A stretch of DNA of 64,000 bases from Hippophae tibetana (taxonomy: Eukaryota; Streptophyta; Magnoliopsida; Rosales; Elaeagnaceae): the NCBI GenBank assembly GCA_037013495.1, contig JAZDXN010000029.1, forward strand, positions 4,042,501-4,106,500, in the 5' to 3' direction. Below the pieces are notes generated by a model. It searched no databases and was not told the origin of the DNA. It saw only the letters and a list, made by a program, of their open reading frames with translations. The position numbers and the translations under genes are program-made. Each line of letters opens with the position of its first letter. The stretch's first letter is position 1. Of this stretch, positions 23,801 to 37,923 are shown one piece after another.

Positions 23801-26402
23801 TACAAATAATTTCATGATCCAACTAAAGAAATGAGAAGAAAAAAGAAGAGGCGTGCTAGTGTTCAAAGTTTTAAAACACAATATTTGATAAATCAAAGTT
23901 TTACCTTTAAACGGGTATAACGTTTGACTCGTGTGTCAAAACGTCTATTATAATAAATCAAACCAAAGGTAGTATCGATTTCCATAATCATAGCTGACCT
24001 GCGTATATAAATTCATTACTTGATAATAAATTCCATCATTTACATCACTTATCGAGGGTTTAAAGTTTTTATCACATATTTTACATTTTTGGTTTTATTC
24101 AATAGAGTTGTAATGAAGATGGATGAGCCGACCAAGTGTATGTTTAAAAATAATCTAATGACTAAGAATATAATACAAATAAGTTCATGATCTAACTATG
24201 TCAATGAGAAGAAAAAAGAAGAGGCGTGCTAGTGTTCAAAGTTTTAAAACACAATATTTGATAAATCAAAGTTTTACCTTTAAAGGGTATAACGTTTGAC
24301 TCGTGTGTCAAAACGTCTATTATAATAAATCAAACCAAAGGTCGTATCGATTTCCATAATCATAGTTGACCTGCGTATATAAATTCATTACTTGATCCTA
24401 AATTCCATCATTTACATCACTTATCGAGGGTTTAAAGTTTTTATCACATATTTTACATTTTTGATTTTATTCAATAGAGTTGTAATGAAGATGGATGAGC
24501 CGACCAAGTGTATGTTTAAAAATAATCTAATGACTAAGAATATATACAAATAATTTAATGATCCAACTAAAGAAATGAGAAGAAAAAAGAAGAGGCGTGC
24601 TACTGTTCAAAGTTTTAAAACACAATATTTGATAAATCGAAGTTTTACCTTTAAACGGGTATAACGTTTGACTCGTGTGTCAAAACGTCTATTATAATAA
24701 ATCAAACCAAAGGTCGTATCGATTTCCATAATCATAGCTGACCTGCGTATATAAATTCATAACTTGATCCTATATTCCATCATTTACATCACTTATCGAG
24801 GGTTTAAAGTTTTTATCACATATTTTACATTTTTGGTTTTATTCAATAGAGTTGTAATGAAGATGGATGAGCCGACCAAGTGTATGTTTAAAAATAATCT
24901 AATGACTAAGAATTTATACAAATAATTTCATGATGCAACTATAGAAATGAGAAGAAAAAAGAAGAGGCGTGCTAGTGTTCAAAGTTTTAAAACACAATAT
25001 TTGATAAATCAAAGTTTTACCTTTAAACGGGTATAACGTTTGACTCGTGTGTCAAAACGTCTATTATAATAAATCAAACCAAAGGTCGTATCGATTTCCA
25101 TAATCATAGCTGACCTGCGTATATAAATTCATTACTTGATCCTAAATTCCATCATTTACATCACTTATCGAGGGTTTAAAGTTTTTATCACATATTTTAC
25201 ATTTTTGGTTTTATTCAATAGAGTTGTAATGAAGATGGATGAGCCGACCAAGTGTATGTTTAAAAATAATCTAATGACTAAGAATTTATACAAATAATTT
25301 CATGATCCAACTATAGAAATGAGAAGAAAAAAGAAGAGGCGTGCTACTGTTCAAAGTTTTAAAACACAATATTTGATAAATCAAAGTTTTACCTTTAAAG
25401 GGTATAACGTTTGACTCGTGTGTCAAAACGTCTATTATAATAAATCAAACCAAAGGTCGTATCGATTTCCATAATCATAGCTGACCTGCGTATATAAATT
25501 CATTACTTGATCCTAAATTCCATCATTTACATCACTTATCGAGGGTTTAAAGTTTTTATCACATATTTTACATTTTTGGTTTTATTCAATAGAGTTGTAA
25601 TGAAGATGGATGAGCCGACCAAGTGTATGTTTAAAAATAATCTAATGACTAAGAATATATACAAATAATTTCATGATCCAACTAAAGAAATGAGAAGAAA
25701 AAAGAAGAGGCGTGCTAGTGTTCAAAGTTTTAAAACACAATATTTGATAAATCAAAGTTTTACCTTTAAAGGGTATAACGTTTGACTCGTGTGTCAAAAC
25801 GTCTATTATAATAAATCAAACCAAAGGTCGTATCGATTTCCATAATCATAGCTGACCTGCGTATATAAATTCATTACTTGATCCTAAATTCCATCATTTA
25901 CATCACTTATCGAGGGTTTAAAGTTTTTATCACATATTTTACATTTTTGGTTTTATTCAATAGAGTTGTAATGAAGATGGATGAGCCGACCAAGTGTATG
26001 TTTAAAAATAATCTAATGACTAAGAATATATACAAATAATTTAATGATCCAACTAAAGAAATGAGAAGAAAAAAGAAGAGGCGTGCTACTGTTCAAAGTT
26101 TTAAAACACAATATTTGATAAATCGAAGTTTTACCTTTAAACTGGTATAACGTTTGACTCGTGTGTCAAAACGTCTATTATAATAAATCAAACCAAAGGT
26201 CGTATCGATTTCCATAATCATAGCTGACCTGCGTATATAAATTCATAACTTGATCCTATATTCCATCATTTACATCACTTATCGAGGGTTTAAAGTTTTT
26301 ATCACATATTTTACATTTTTGGTTTTATTCAATAGAGTTGTAATGAAGATGGATGAGCCGACCAAGTGTATGTTTAAAAATAATCTAATGACTAAGAATA
26401 TA
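23801..26402. repeat. 7-monomer higher-order repeat, copy 1 (~2602 bp)
   Basis: Monomers start at 23801, 24174, 24545, 24917, 25289, 25660 and 26031. Types: GGTAGTATC/GATAAT; GATCTAAC with the private TATGTCAATG; TTAATGATCC with ATAACTTGATCCTATATT; GATGC; TTTATAC/GCTACT/AAAGGG; CTAAAG/GCTAGT/AAAGGG; TTAATGATCC again with the private AAACTGG (near 26142). TATGTCAATG occurs only here and at 26796, fixing the unit length. A private TTTTTGATTTT lies near 24461. Confidence 0.83.
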
Positions 26403-28261
26403 TACAAATAATTTCATGATCCAACTAAAGAAATGAGAAGAAAAAAGAAGAGGCGTGCTAGTGTTCAAAGTTTTAAAACACAATATTTGATAAATCAAAG
26501 TTTTACCTTTAAACGGGTATAACGTTTGACTCGTGTGTCAAAACGTCTATTATAATAAATCAAACCAAAGGTAGTATCGATTTCCATAATCATAGCTGAC
26601 CTGCGTATATAAATTCATTACTTGATAATAAATTCCATCATTTACATCACTTATCGAGGGTTTAAAGTTTTTATCACATATTTTACATTTTTGGTTTTAT
26701 TCAATAGAGTTGTAATGAAGATGGATGAGCCGACCAAGTGTATGTTTAAAAATAATCTAATGACTAAGAATATAATACAAATAAGTTCATGATCTAACTA
26801 TGTCAATGAGAAGAAAAAAGAAGAGGCGTGCTAGTGTTCAAAGTTTTAAAACACAATATTTGATAAATCAAAGTTTTACCTTTAAAGGGTATAACGTTTG
26901 ACTCGTGTGTCAAAACGTCTATTATAATAAATCAAACCAAAGGTCGTATCGATTTCCATAATCATAGTTGACCTGCGTATATAAATTCATTACTTGATCC
27001 TAAATTCCATCATTTACATCACTTATCGAGGGTTTAAAGTTTTTATCACATATTTTACATTTTTGGTTTTATTCAATAGAGTTGTAATGAAGATGGATGA
27101 GCCGACCAAGTGTATGTTTAAAAATAATCTAATGACTAAGAATATATACAAATAATTTAATGATCCAACTAAAGAAATGAGAAGAAAAAAGAAGAGGCGT
27201 GCTACTGTTCAAAGTTTTAAAACACAATATTTGATAAATCGAAGTTTTACCTTTAAACGGGTATAACGTTTGACTCGTGTGTCAAAACGTCTATTATAAT
27301 AAATCAAACCAAAGGTCGTATCGATTTCCATAATCATAGCTGACCTGCGTATATAAATTCATAACTTGATCCTATATTCCATCATTTACATCACTTATCG
27401 AGGGTTTAAAGTTTTTATCACATATTTTACATTTTTGGTTTTATTCAATAGAGTTGTAATGAAGATGGATGAGCCGACCAAGTGTATGTTTAAAAATAAT
27501 CTAATGACTAAGAATTTATACAAATAATTTCATGATGCAACTATAGAAATGAGAAGAAAAAAGAAGAGGCGTGCTAGTGTTCAAAGTTTTAAAACACAAT
27601 ATTTGATAAATCAAAGTTTTACCTTTAAACGGGTATAACGTTTGACTCGTGTGTCAAAACGTCTATTATAATAAATCAAACCAAAGGTCGTATCGATTTC
27701 CATAATCATAGCTGACCTGCGTATATAAATTCATTACTTGATCCTAAATTCCATCATTTACATCACTTATCGAGGGTTTAAAGTTTTTATCACATATTTT
27801 ACATTTTTGGTTTTATTCAATAGAGTTGTAATGAAGATGGATGAGCCGACCAAGTGTATGTTTAAAAATAATCTAATGACTAAGAATTTATACAAATAAT
27901 TTCATGATCCAACTATAGAAATGAGAAGAAAAAAGAAGAGGCGTGCTACTGTTCAAAGTTTTAAAACACAATATTTGATAAATCAAAGTTTTACCTTTAA
28001 AGGGTATAACGTTTGACTCGTGTGTCAAAACGTCTATTATAATAAATCAAACCAAAGGTCGTATCGATTTCCATAATCATAGCTGACCTGCGTATATAAA
28101 TTCATTACTTGATCCTAAATTCCATCATTTACATCACTTATCGAGGGTTTAAAGTTTTTATCACATATTTTACATTTTTGGTTTTATTCAATAGAGTTGT
28201 AATGAAGATGGATGAGCCGACCAAGTGTATGTTTAAAAATAATCTAATGACTAAGAATATA
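26403..28261. repeat. 7-monomer higher-order repeat, copy 2 (first five monomers)
   Basis: Monomers start at 26403, 26776, 27147, 27519 and 27891 and match 23801-25659 in type and order, including TATGTCAATG. The sixth position (28262) begins like the copy-1 monomer at 25660 but ends in GATAAT rather than GATCCT, so the second copy is cut short by a switch to the 4-monomer unit that follows. I infer a recombination join inside 28262-28633. Confidence 0.8.
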
Positions 28262-30863
28262 TACAAATAATTTCATGATCCAACTAAAGAAATGAGAAGA
28301 AAAAAGAAGAGGCGTGCTAGTGTTCAAAGTTTTAAAACACAATATTTGATAAATCAAAGTTTTACCTTTAAAGGGTATAACGTTTGACTCGTGTGTCAAA
28401 ACGTCTATTATAATAAATCAAACCAAAGGTCGTATCGATTTCCATAATCATAGCTGACCTGCGTATATAAATTCATTACTTGATAATAAATTCCATCATT
28501 TACATCACTTATCGAGGGTTTAAAGTTTTTATCACATATTTTACATTTTTGGTTTTATTCAATAGAGTTGTAATGAAGATGGATGAGCCGACCAAGTGTA
28601 TGTTTAAAAATAATCTAATGACTAAGAATATAATACAAATAAGTTCATGATCTAACTATGTAAATGAGAACAAAAAAGAAGAGGCGTGCTAGTGTTCAAA
28701 GTTTTAAAACACAATATTTGATAAATCAAAGTTTTACCTTTAAAGGGTATAACGTTTGACTCGTGTGTCAAAACGTCTATTATAATAAATCAAACCAAAG
28801 GTCGTATCGATTTCCATAATCATAGTTGACCTGCGTATATAAATTCATTACTTGATCCTAAATTCCATCATTTACATCACTTATCGAGGGTTTAAAGTTT
28901 TTATCACATATTTTACATTTTTGGTTTTATTCAATAGAGTTGTAATGAAGATGGATGAGCCGACCAAGTGTATGTTTAAAAATAATCTAATGACTAAGAA
29001 TATATACAAATAATTTAATGATCCAACTAAAGAAATGAGAAGAAAAAAGAAGAGGCGTGCTACTGTTCAATGTTTTAAAACACAATATTTGATAAATCGA
29101 AGTTTTACCTTTAAACGGGTATAACGTTTGACTCGTGTGTCAAAACGTCTATTATAATAAATCAAACCAAAGGTCGTATCGATTTCCATAATCATAGCTG
29201 ACCTGCGTATATAAATTCATAACTTGATCCTATATTCCATCATTTACATCACTTATCGAGGGTTTAAAGTTTTTATCACATATTTTACATTTTTGGTTTT
29301 ATTCAATAGAGTTGTAATGAAGATGGATGAGCCGACCAAGTGTATGTTTAAAAATAATCTAATGACTAAGAATTTATACAAATAATTTCATGATCCAACT
29401 ATAGAAATGAGAAGAAAAAAGAAGAGGCGTGCTACTGTTCAAAGTTTTAAAACACAATATTTGATAAATCAAAGTTTTACCTTTAAACGGGTATAACGTT
29501 TGACTCGTGTGTCAAAACGTCTATTATAATAAATCAAACCAAAGGTCGTATCGATTTCCATAATCATAGCTGACCTGCGTATATAAATTCATTACTTGAT
29601 CCTAAATTCCATCATTTACATCACTTATCGAGGGTTTAAAGTTTTTATCACATATTTTACATTTTTGGTTTTATTCAATAGAGTTGTAATGAAGATGGAT
29701 GAGCCGACCAAGTGTATGTTTAAAAATAATCTAATGACTAAGAATATATACAAATAATTTCATGATCCAACTAAAGAAATGAGAAGAAAAAAGAAGAGGC
29801 GTGCTAGTGTTCAAAGTTTTAAAACACAATATTTGATAAATCAAAGTTTTACCTTTAAAGGGTATAACGTTTGACTCGTGTGTCAAAACGTCTATTATAA
29901 TAAATCAAACCAAAGGTCGTATCGATTTCCATAATCATAGCTGACCTGCGTATATAAATTCATTACTTGATAATAAATTCCATCATTTACATCACTTATC
30001 GAGGGTTTAAAGTTTTTATCACATATTTTACATTTTTGGTTTTATTCAATAGAGTTGTAATGAAGATGGATGAGCCGACCAAGTGTATGTTTAAAAATAA
30101 TCTAATGACTAAGAATATAATACAAATAAGTTCATGATCTAACTATGTAAATGAGAACAAAAAAGAAGAGGCGTGCTAGTGTTCAAAGTTTTAAAACACA
30201 ATATTTGATAAATCAAAGTTTTACCTTTAAAGGGTATAACGTTTGACTCGTGTGTCAAAACGTCTATTATAATAAATCAAACCAAAGGTCGTATCGATTT
30301 CCATAATCATAGTTGACCTGCGTATATAAATTCATTACTTGATCCTAAATTCCATCATTTACATCACTTATCGAGGGTTTAAAGTTTTTATCACATATTT
30401 TACATTTTTGGTTTTATTCAATAGAGTTGTAATGAAGATGGATGAGCCGACCAAGTGTATGTTTAAAAATAATCTAATGACTAAGAATATATACAAATAA
30501 TTTAATGATCCAACTAAAGAAATGAGAAGAAAAAAGAAGAGGCGTGCTACTGTTCAAAGTTTTAAAACACAATATTTGATAAATCGAAGTTTTACCTTTA
30601 AACGGGTATAACGTTTGACTCGTGTGTCAAAACGTCTATTATAATAAATCAAACCAAAGGTCGTATCGATTTCCATAATCATAGCTGACCTGCGTATATA
30701 AATTCATAACTTGATCCTATATTCCATCATTTACATCACTTATCGAGGGTTTAAAGTTTTTATCACATATTTTACATTTTTGGTTTTATTCAATAGAGTT
30801 GTAATGAAGATGGATGAGCCGACCAAGTGTATGTTTAAAAATAATCTAATGACTAAGAATATA
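28262..30863. repeat. 4-monomer higher-order repeat (1487 bp), one full and one partial copy
   Basis: Monomers start at 28262, 28634, 29005, 29377 (first unit) and 29749, 30121, 30492 (second, three monomers). Types: CTAAAG/GCTAGT/AAAGGG with GATAAT; GATCTAAC/TATGTAA with GAGAACAAAAAAG; TTAATGATCC with TATATT; TTTATAC/GCTACT/AAACGGGT. GAGAACAAAAAAG is private to this unit and to one monomer at 40897. A private CAATGTTTT is near 29068. Confidence 0.8.
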
Positions 30864-32351
30864 TACAAATAATTTCATGATCCAACTATAGAAATGAGAA
30901 GAAAAAAGAAGAGGCGTGCTACTGTTCAAAGTTTTAAAACACAATATTTGATAAATCGAAGTTTTACCTTTAAACGGGTATAACGTTTGACTCGTGTGTC
31001 AAAACGTCTATTATAATAAATCAAACCAAAGGTCGTATCGATTTCCATAATCATAGCTGACCTGCGTATATAAATTCATAACTTGATCCTATATTCCATC
31101 ATTTACATCACTTATCGAGGGTTTAAAGTTTTTATCACATATTTTACATTTTTGGTTTTATTCACTAGAGTTGTAATGAAGATGGATGAGCCGACCAAGT
31201 GTATGTTTAAAAATAATCTAATGACTAAGAATTTATACAAATAATTTCATGATGCAACTATAGAAATGAGAAGAAAAAAGAAGAGGCGTGCTAGTGTTCA
31301 AAGTTTTAAAACACAATATTTGATAAATCAAAGTTTTACCTTTAAACGGGTATAACGTTTGACTCGTGTGTCAAAACGTCTATTATAATAAATCAAACCA
31401 AAGGTCGTATCGATTTCCATAATCATAGCTGACCTGCGTATATAAATTCATTACTTGATCCTAAATTCCATCATTTACATCACTTATCGAGGGTTTAAAG
31501 TTTTTATCACATATTTTACATTTTTGGTTTTATTCAATAGAGTTGTAATGAAGATGGATGAGCCGACCAAGTGTATGTTTAAAAATAATCTAATGACTAA
31601 GAATATATACAAATAATTTAATGATCCAACTAAAGAAATGAGAAGAAAAAAGAAGAGGCGTGCTACTGTTCAAAGTTTTAAAACACAATATTTGATAAAT
31701 CGAAGTTTTACCTTTAAACGGGTATAACGTTTGACTCGTGTGTCAAAACGTCTATTATAATAAATCAAACCAAAGGTCGTATCGATTTCCATAATCATAG
31801 CTGACCTGCGTATATAAATTCATAACTTGATCCTATATTCCATCATTTACATCACTTATCGAGGGTTTAAAGTTTTTATCACATATTTTACATTTTTGGT
31901 TTTATTCAATAGAGTTGTAATGAAGATGGATGAGCCGACCAAGTGTATGTTTAAAAATAATCTAATGACTAAGAATTTATACAAATAATTTCATGATGCA
32001 ACTATAGAAATGAGAAGAAAAAAGAAGAGGCGTGCTAGTGTTCAAAGTTTTAAAACACAATATTTGATAAATCAAAGTTTTACCTTTAAACGGGTATAAC
32101 GTTTGACTCGTGTGTCAAAACGTCTATTATAATAAATCAAACCAAAGGTCGTATCGATTTCCATAATCATAGCTGACCTGCGTATATAAATTCATTACTT
32201 GATCCTAAATTCCATCATTTACATCACTTATCGAGGGTTTAAAGTTTTTATCACATATTTTACATTTTTGGTTTTATTCAATAGAGTTGTAATGAAGATG
32301 GATGAGCCGACCAAGTGTATGTTTAAAAATAATCTAATTACTAAGAATTTA
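30864..32351. repeat. Transition block, monomers 84-87
   Basis: Monomers start at 30864, 31236, 31608 and 31980. Types alternate: a CGAAG/ATAACTT/CACTAGAG copy like 1489 and 4837; GATGC; TTAATGATCC with ATAACTT; GATGC. Two pairs of (ATAACTT type, GATGC type) in a row suggest a dimer expansion. The last copy has the private CTAATTACTAAG near 32336. The block reintroduces the CACTAGAG type, absent since about 9600, and feeds the next unit. Confidence 0.72.
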
Positions 32352-35300
32352 TACAAATAATTTCATGATCCAACTATAGAAATGAGAAGCAAAAAGAAGA
32401 GGCGTGCTACTGTTCAAAGTTTTAAAACACAATATTTGATAAATCAAAGTTTTACCTTTAAAGGGTATAACGTTTGACTCGTGTGTCAAAACGTCTATTA
32501 TAATAAATCAAACCAAAGGTCGTATCGATTTCCATAATCATAGCTGACCTGCGTATATAAATTCATTACTTGATCCTAAATTCCATCATTTACATCACTT
32601 ATCGAGGGTTTAAAGTTTTTATCACATATTTTACATTTTTGGTTTTATTCAATAGAGTTGTAATGAAGATGGATGAGCCGACCAAGTGTATGTTTAAAAA
32701 TAATCTAATGACTAAGAATTTATACAAATAATTTCATGATCCAACTATAGAAATGAGAAGAAAAAAGAAGAGGCGTGCTACTGTTCAAAGTTTTAAAACA
32801 CAATATTTGATAAATCAAAGTTTTACCTTTAAAGGGTATAACGTTTGACTCGTGTGTCAAAACGTCTATTATAATAAATCAAACCAAAGGTCGTATCGAT
32901 TTCCATAATCATAGCTGACCTGCGTATATAAATTCATTACTTGATCCTAAATTCCATCATTTACATCACTTATCGAGGGTTTAAAGTTTTATCACATATT
33001 TTACATTTTTGGTTTTATTCAATAGAGTTGTAATGAAGATGGATGAGCCGACCAAGTGTATGTTTAAAAATAATCTAATGACTAAGAATATATACAAATA
33101 ATTTCATGATCCAACTATAGAAATGAGAAGAAAAAAGAAGAGGCGTGCTACTGTTCAAAGTTTTAAAACACAATATTTGATAAATCGAAGTTTTACCTTT
33201 AAACGGGTATAACGTTTGACTCGTGTGTCAAAACGTCTATTATAATAAATCAAACCAAAGGTCGTATCGATTTCCATAATCATAGCTGACCTGCGTATAT
33301 AAATTCATAACTTGATCCTATATTCCATCATTTACATCACTTATCGAGGGTTTAAAGTTTTTATCACATATTTTACATTTTTGGTTTTATTCACTAGAGT
33401 TGTAATGAAGATGGATGAGCCGACCAAGTGTATGTTTAAAAATAATCTAATGACTAAGAATTTATACAAATAATTTCATGATGCAACTATAGAAATGAGA
33501 AGAAAAAAGAAGAGGCGTGCTACTGTTCAAAGTTTTAAAACACAATATTTGATAAATCGAAGTTTTACCTTTAAACGGGTATAACGTTTGACTCGTGTGT
33601 CAAAACGTCTATTATAATAAATCAAACCAAAGGTCGTATCGATTTCCATAATCATAGCTGACCTGCGTATATAAATTCATAACTTGATCCTATATTCCAT
33701 CATTTACATCACTTATCGAGGGTTTAAAGTTTTTATCACATATTTTACATTTTTGGTTTTATTCACTAGAGTTGTAATGAAGATGGATGAGCCGACCAAG
33801 TGTATGTTTAAAAATAATCTAATGACTAAGAATTTATACAAATAATTTCATGATGCAACTATAGAAATGAGAAGAAAAAAGAAGAGGCGTGCTAGTGTTC
33901 AAAGTTTTAAAACACAATATTTGATAAATCAAAGTTTTACCTTTAAACGGGTATAACGTTTGACTCGTGTGTCAAAACGTCTATTATTATAAATCAAACC
34001 AAAGGTCGTATCGATTTCCATAATCATAGCTGACCTGCGTATATAAATTCATTACTTGATCCTAAATTCCATCATTTACATCACTTATCGAGGGTTTAAA
34101 GTTTTTATCACATATTTTACATTTTTGGTTTTATTCAATAGAGTTGTAATGAAGATGGATGAGCCGACCAAGTGTATGTTTAAAAATAATCTAATGACTA
34201 AGAATTTATACAAATAATTTCATGATCCAACTATAGAAATGAGAAGCAAAAAGAAGAGGCGTGCTACTGTTCAAAGTTTTAAAACACAATATTTGATAAA
34301 TCAAAGTTTTACCTTTAAAGGGTATAACGTTTGACTCGTGTGTCAAAACGTCTATTATAATAAATCAAACCAAAGGTCGTATCGATTTCCATAATCATAG
34401 CTGACCTGCGTATATAAATTCATTACTTGATCCTAAATTCCATCATTTACATCACTTATCGAGGGTTTAAAGTTTTTATCACATATTTTACATTTTTGGT
34501 TTTATTCAATAGAGTTGTAATGAAGATGGATGAGCCGACCAAGTGTATGTTTAAAAATAATCTAATGACTAAGAATTTATACAAATAATTTCATGATCCA
34601 ACTATAGAAATGAGAAGAAAAAAGAAGAGGCGTGCTACTGTTCAAAGTTTTAAAACACAATATTTGATAAATCAAAGTTTTACCTTTAAAGGGTATAACG
34701 TTTGACTCGTGTGTCAAAACGTCTATTATAATAAATCAAACCAAAGGTCGTATCGATTTCCATAATCATAGCTGACCTGCGTATATAAATTCATTACTTG
34801 ATCCTAAATTCCATCATTTACATCACTTATCGAGGGTTTAAAGTTTTATCACATATTTTACATTTTTGGTTTTATTCAATAGAGTTGTAATGAAGATGGA
34901 TGAGCCGACCAAGTGTATGTTTAAAAATAATCTAATGACTAAGAATATATACAAATAATTTCATGATCCAACTATAGAAATGAGAAGAAAAAAGAAGAGG
35001 CGTGCTACTGTTCAAAGTTTTAAAACACAATATTTGATAAATCGAAGTTTTACCTTTAAACGGGTATAACGTTTGACTCGTGTGTCAAAACGTCTATTAT
35101 AATAAATCAAACCAAAGGTCGTATCGATTTCCATAATCATAGCTGACCTGCGTATATAAATTCATAACTTGATCCTATATTCCATCATTTACATCACTTA
35201 TCGAGGGTTTAAAGTTTTTATCACATATTTTACATTTTTGGTTTTATTCACTAGAGTTGTAATGAAGATGGATGAGCCGACCAAGTGTATGTTTAAAAAT

Positions 35301-35693
35301 AATCTAATGACTAAGAATTTATACAAATAATTTCATGATGCAACTATAGAAATGAGAAGAAAAAAGAAGAGGCGTGCTAGTGTTCAAAGTTTTAAAACAC
35401 AATATTTGATAAATCAAAGTTTTACCTTTAAACGGGTATAACGTTTGACTCGTGTGTCAAAACGTCTATTATAATAAATCAAACCAAAGGTCGTATCGAT
35501 TTCCATAATCATAGCTGACCTGCGTATATAAATTCATTACTTGATCCTAAATTCCATCATTTACATCACTTATCCAGGGTTTAAAGTTTTTATCACATAT
35601 TTTACATTTTTGGTTTTATTCAATAGAGTTGTAATGAAGATGGATGAGCCGACCAAGTGTATGTTTAAAAATAATCTAATGACTAAGAATTTA
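32352..35693. repeat. 4-monomer unit in 5- and 4-monomer forms
   Basis: Monomers start at 32352, 32723, 33093, 33465, 33837 (five) and 34209, 34580, 34950, 35322 (four). Types: GAGAAGCAAAAAG; TTTATAC/GCTACT/AAAGGG with the shortened AAGTTTTATC; CGAAG/ATAACTT/CACTAGAG; GATGC/GCTAGT. The first set has an extra monomer at 33465 that begins as the GATGC type and continues as the CACTAGAG type, a chimera explained under the findings. Private changes: CTATTATTATAAATC near 33987 and TATCCAGGG near 35571. Confidence 0.83.
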
Positions 35694-37923
35694 TACAAAT
35701 AATTTCATGATCCAACTATAGAAATGAGAAGCAAAAAGAAGAGGCGTGCTACTGTTCAAAGTTTTAAAACACAATATTTGATAAATCAAAGTTTTACCTT
35801 TAAAGGGTATAACGTTTGACTCGTGTGTCAAAACGTCTATTATAATAAATCAAACCAAAGGTCGTATCGATTTCCATAATCATAGCTGACCTGCGTATAT
35901 AAATTCATTACTTGATCCTAAATTCCATCATTTACATCACTTATCGAGGGTTTAAAGTTTTTATCACATATTTTACATTTTTGGTTTTATTCAATAGAGT
36001 TGTAATGAAGATGGATGAGCCGACCAAGTGTATGTTTAAAAATAATCTAATGACTAAGAATTTATACAAATAATTTCATGATCCAACTATAGAAATGAGA
36101 AGAAAAAAGAAGAGGCGTGCTACTGTTCAAAGTTTTAAAACACAATATTTGATAAATCAAAGTTTTACCTTTAAAGGGTATAACGTTTGACTCGTGTGTC
36201 AAAACGTCTATTATAATAAATCAAACCAAAGGTCGTATCGATTTCCATAATCATAGCTGACCTGCGTATATAAATTCATTACTTGATCCTAAATTCCATC
36301 ATTTACATCACTTATCGAGGGTTTAAAGTTTTATCACATATTTTACATTTTTGGTTTTATTCAATAGAGTTGTAATGAAGATGGATGAGCCGACCAAGTG
36401 TATGTTTAAAAATAATCTAATGACTAAGAATATATACAAATAATTTCATGATCCAACTATAGAAATGAGAAGAAAAAAGAAGAGGCGTGCTACTGTTCAA
36501 AGTTTTAAAACACAATATTTGATAAATCGAAGTTTTACCTTTAAACGGGTATAACGTTTGACTCGTGTGTCAAAACGTCTATTATAATAAATCAAACCAA
36601 AGGTCGTATCGATTTCCATAATCATAGCTGACCTGCGTATATAAATTCATAACTTGATCCTATATTCCATCATTTACATCACTTATCGAGGGTTTAAAGT
36701 TTTTATCACATATTTTACATTTTTGGTTTTATTCACTAGAGTTGTAATGAAGATGGATGAGCCGACCAAGTGTATGTTTAAAAATAATCTAATGACTAAG
36801 AATTTATACAAATAATTTTATGATGCAACTATAGAAATGAGAAGAAAAAAGAAGAGGCGTGCTAGTGTTCAAAGTTTTAAAACACAATATTTGATAAATC
36901 AAAGTTTTACCTTTAAACGGGTATAACGTTTGACTCGTGTGTCAAAACGTCTATTATAATAAATCAAACCAAAGGTCGTATCGATTTCCATAATCATAGC
37001 TGACCTGCGTATATAAATTCATTACTTGATCCTAAATTCCATCATTTACATCACTTATCGAGGGTTTAAAGTTTTTATTACATATTTTACATTTTTGGTT
37101 TTATTCAATAGAGTTGTAATGAAGATGGATGAGCCGACCAAGTGTATGTTTAAAAATAATCTAATGACTAAGAATATATACAAATAATTTCATGATCCAA
37201 CTAAAGAAATGAGAAGAAAAAAGAAGAGGCGTGCTAGTGTTCAAAGTTTTAAAACACAATATTTGATAAATCAAAGTTTTACCTTTAAACGGGTATAACG
37301 TTTGACTCGTGTGTCAAAACGTCTATTATAATAAATCAAACCAAAGGTCGTATCGATTTCCATAATCATAGCTGACCTGCGTATATAAATTCATTACTTG
37401 ATAATAAATTCCATCATTTACATCACTTATCGAGGGTTTAAAGTTTTTATCACATATTTTACATTTTTGGTTTTATTCAATAGAGTTGCAATGAAGATGG
37501 ATGAGCCGACCAAGTGTATGTTTAAAAATAACCTAGTGACTAAGAATATAATACAAATAATTTCATGATAGAACTATAGAAATGAGAAGAAAAAAGAAGA
37601 GGCGTGCTAGTGTTCAAAGTTTTAAAACACAATATTTGATAAATCAAAGTTTTACCTTTAAACGGGTATAACGTTTGACTCGTGTGTCAAAACGTCTATT
37701 ATAATAAATCAAACCAAAGGTCGTATCGATTTCCATAATCATAGCTGACTTGCGTATATAAATTCATTACTTGATCCTAAATTCCATCATTTACATCACT
37801 TATCGAGGGTTTAAAGTTTTTATCACATATTTTACATTTTTGGTTTTATTCAATAGAGTTGTAATGAAGATGGATGAGCCGACCAAGTGTATGTTTAAAA
37901 ATAATCTAATGACTAAGAATTTA
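35694..37923. repeat. 6-monomer higher-order repeat, copy 1 (2230 bp)
   Basis: Monomers start at 35694, 36065, 36435, 36807, 37179 and 37552. The first four are the preceding 4-monomer unit. Two new members follow: CTAAAG/GCTAGT with GATAAT, TTGCAATG and AACCTAGTGAC (37179), then GATAGAAC with GACTTGCG (37552). TTTTTATTACAT (near 37074), AACCTAGTGAC (near 37530) and GATAGAACTATAG (near 37567) occur only in this pair of units. A private TTTTATGATGC is near 36815. Confidence 0.87.
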
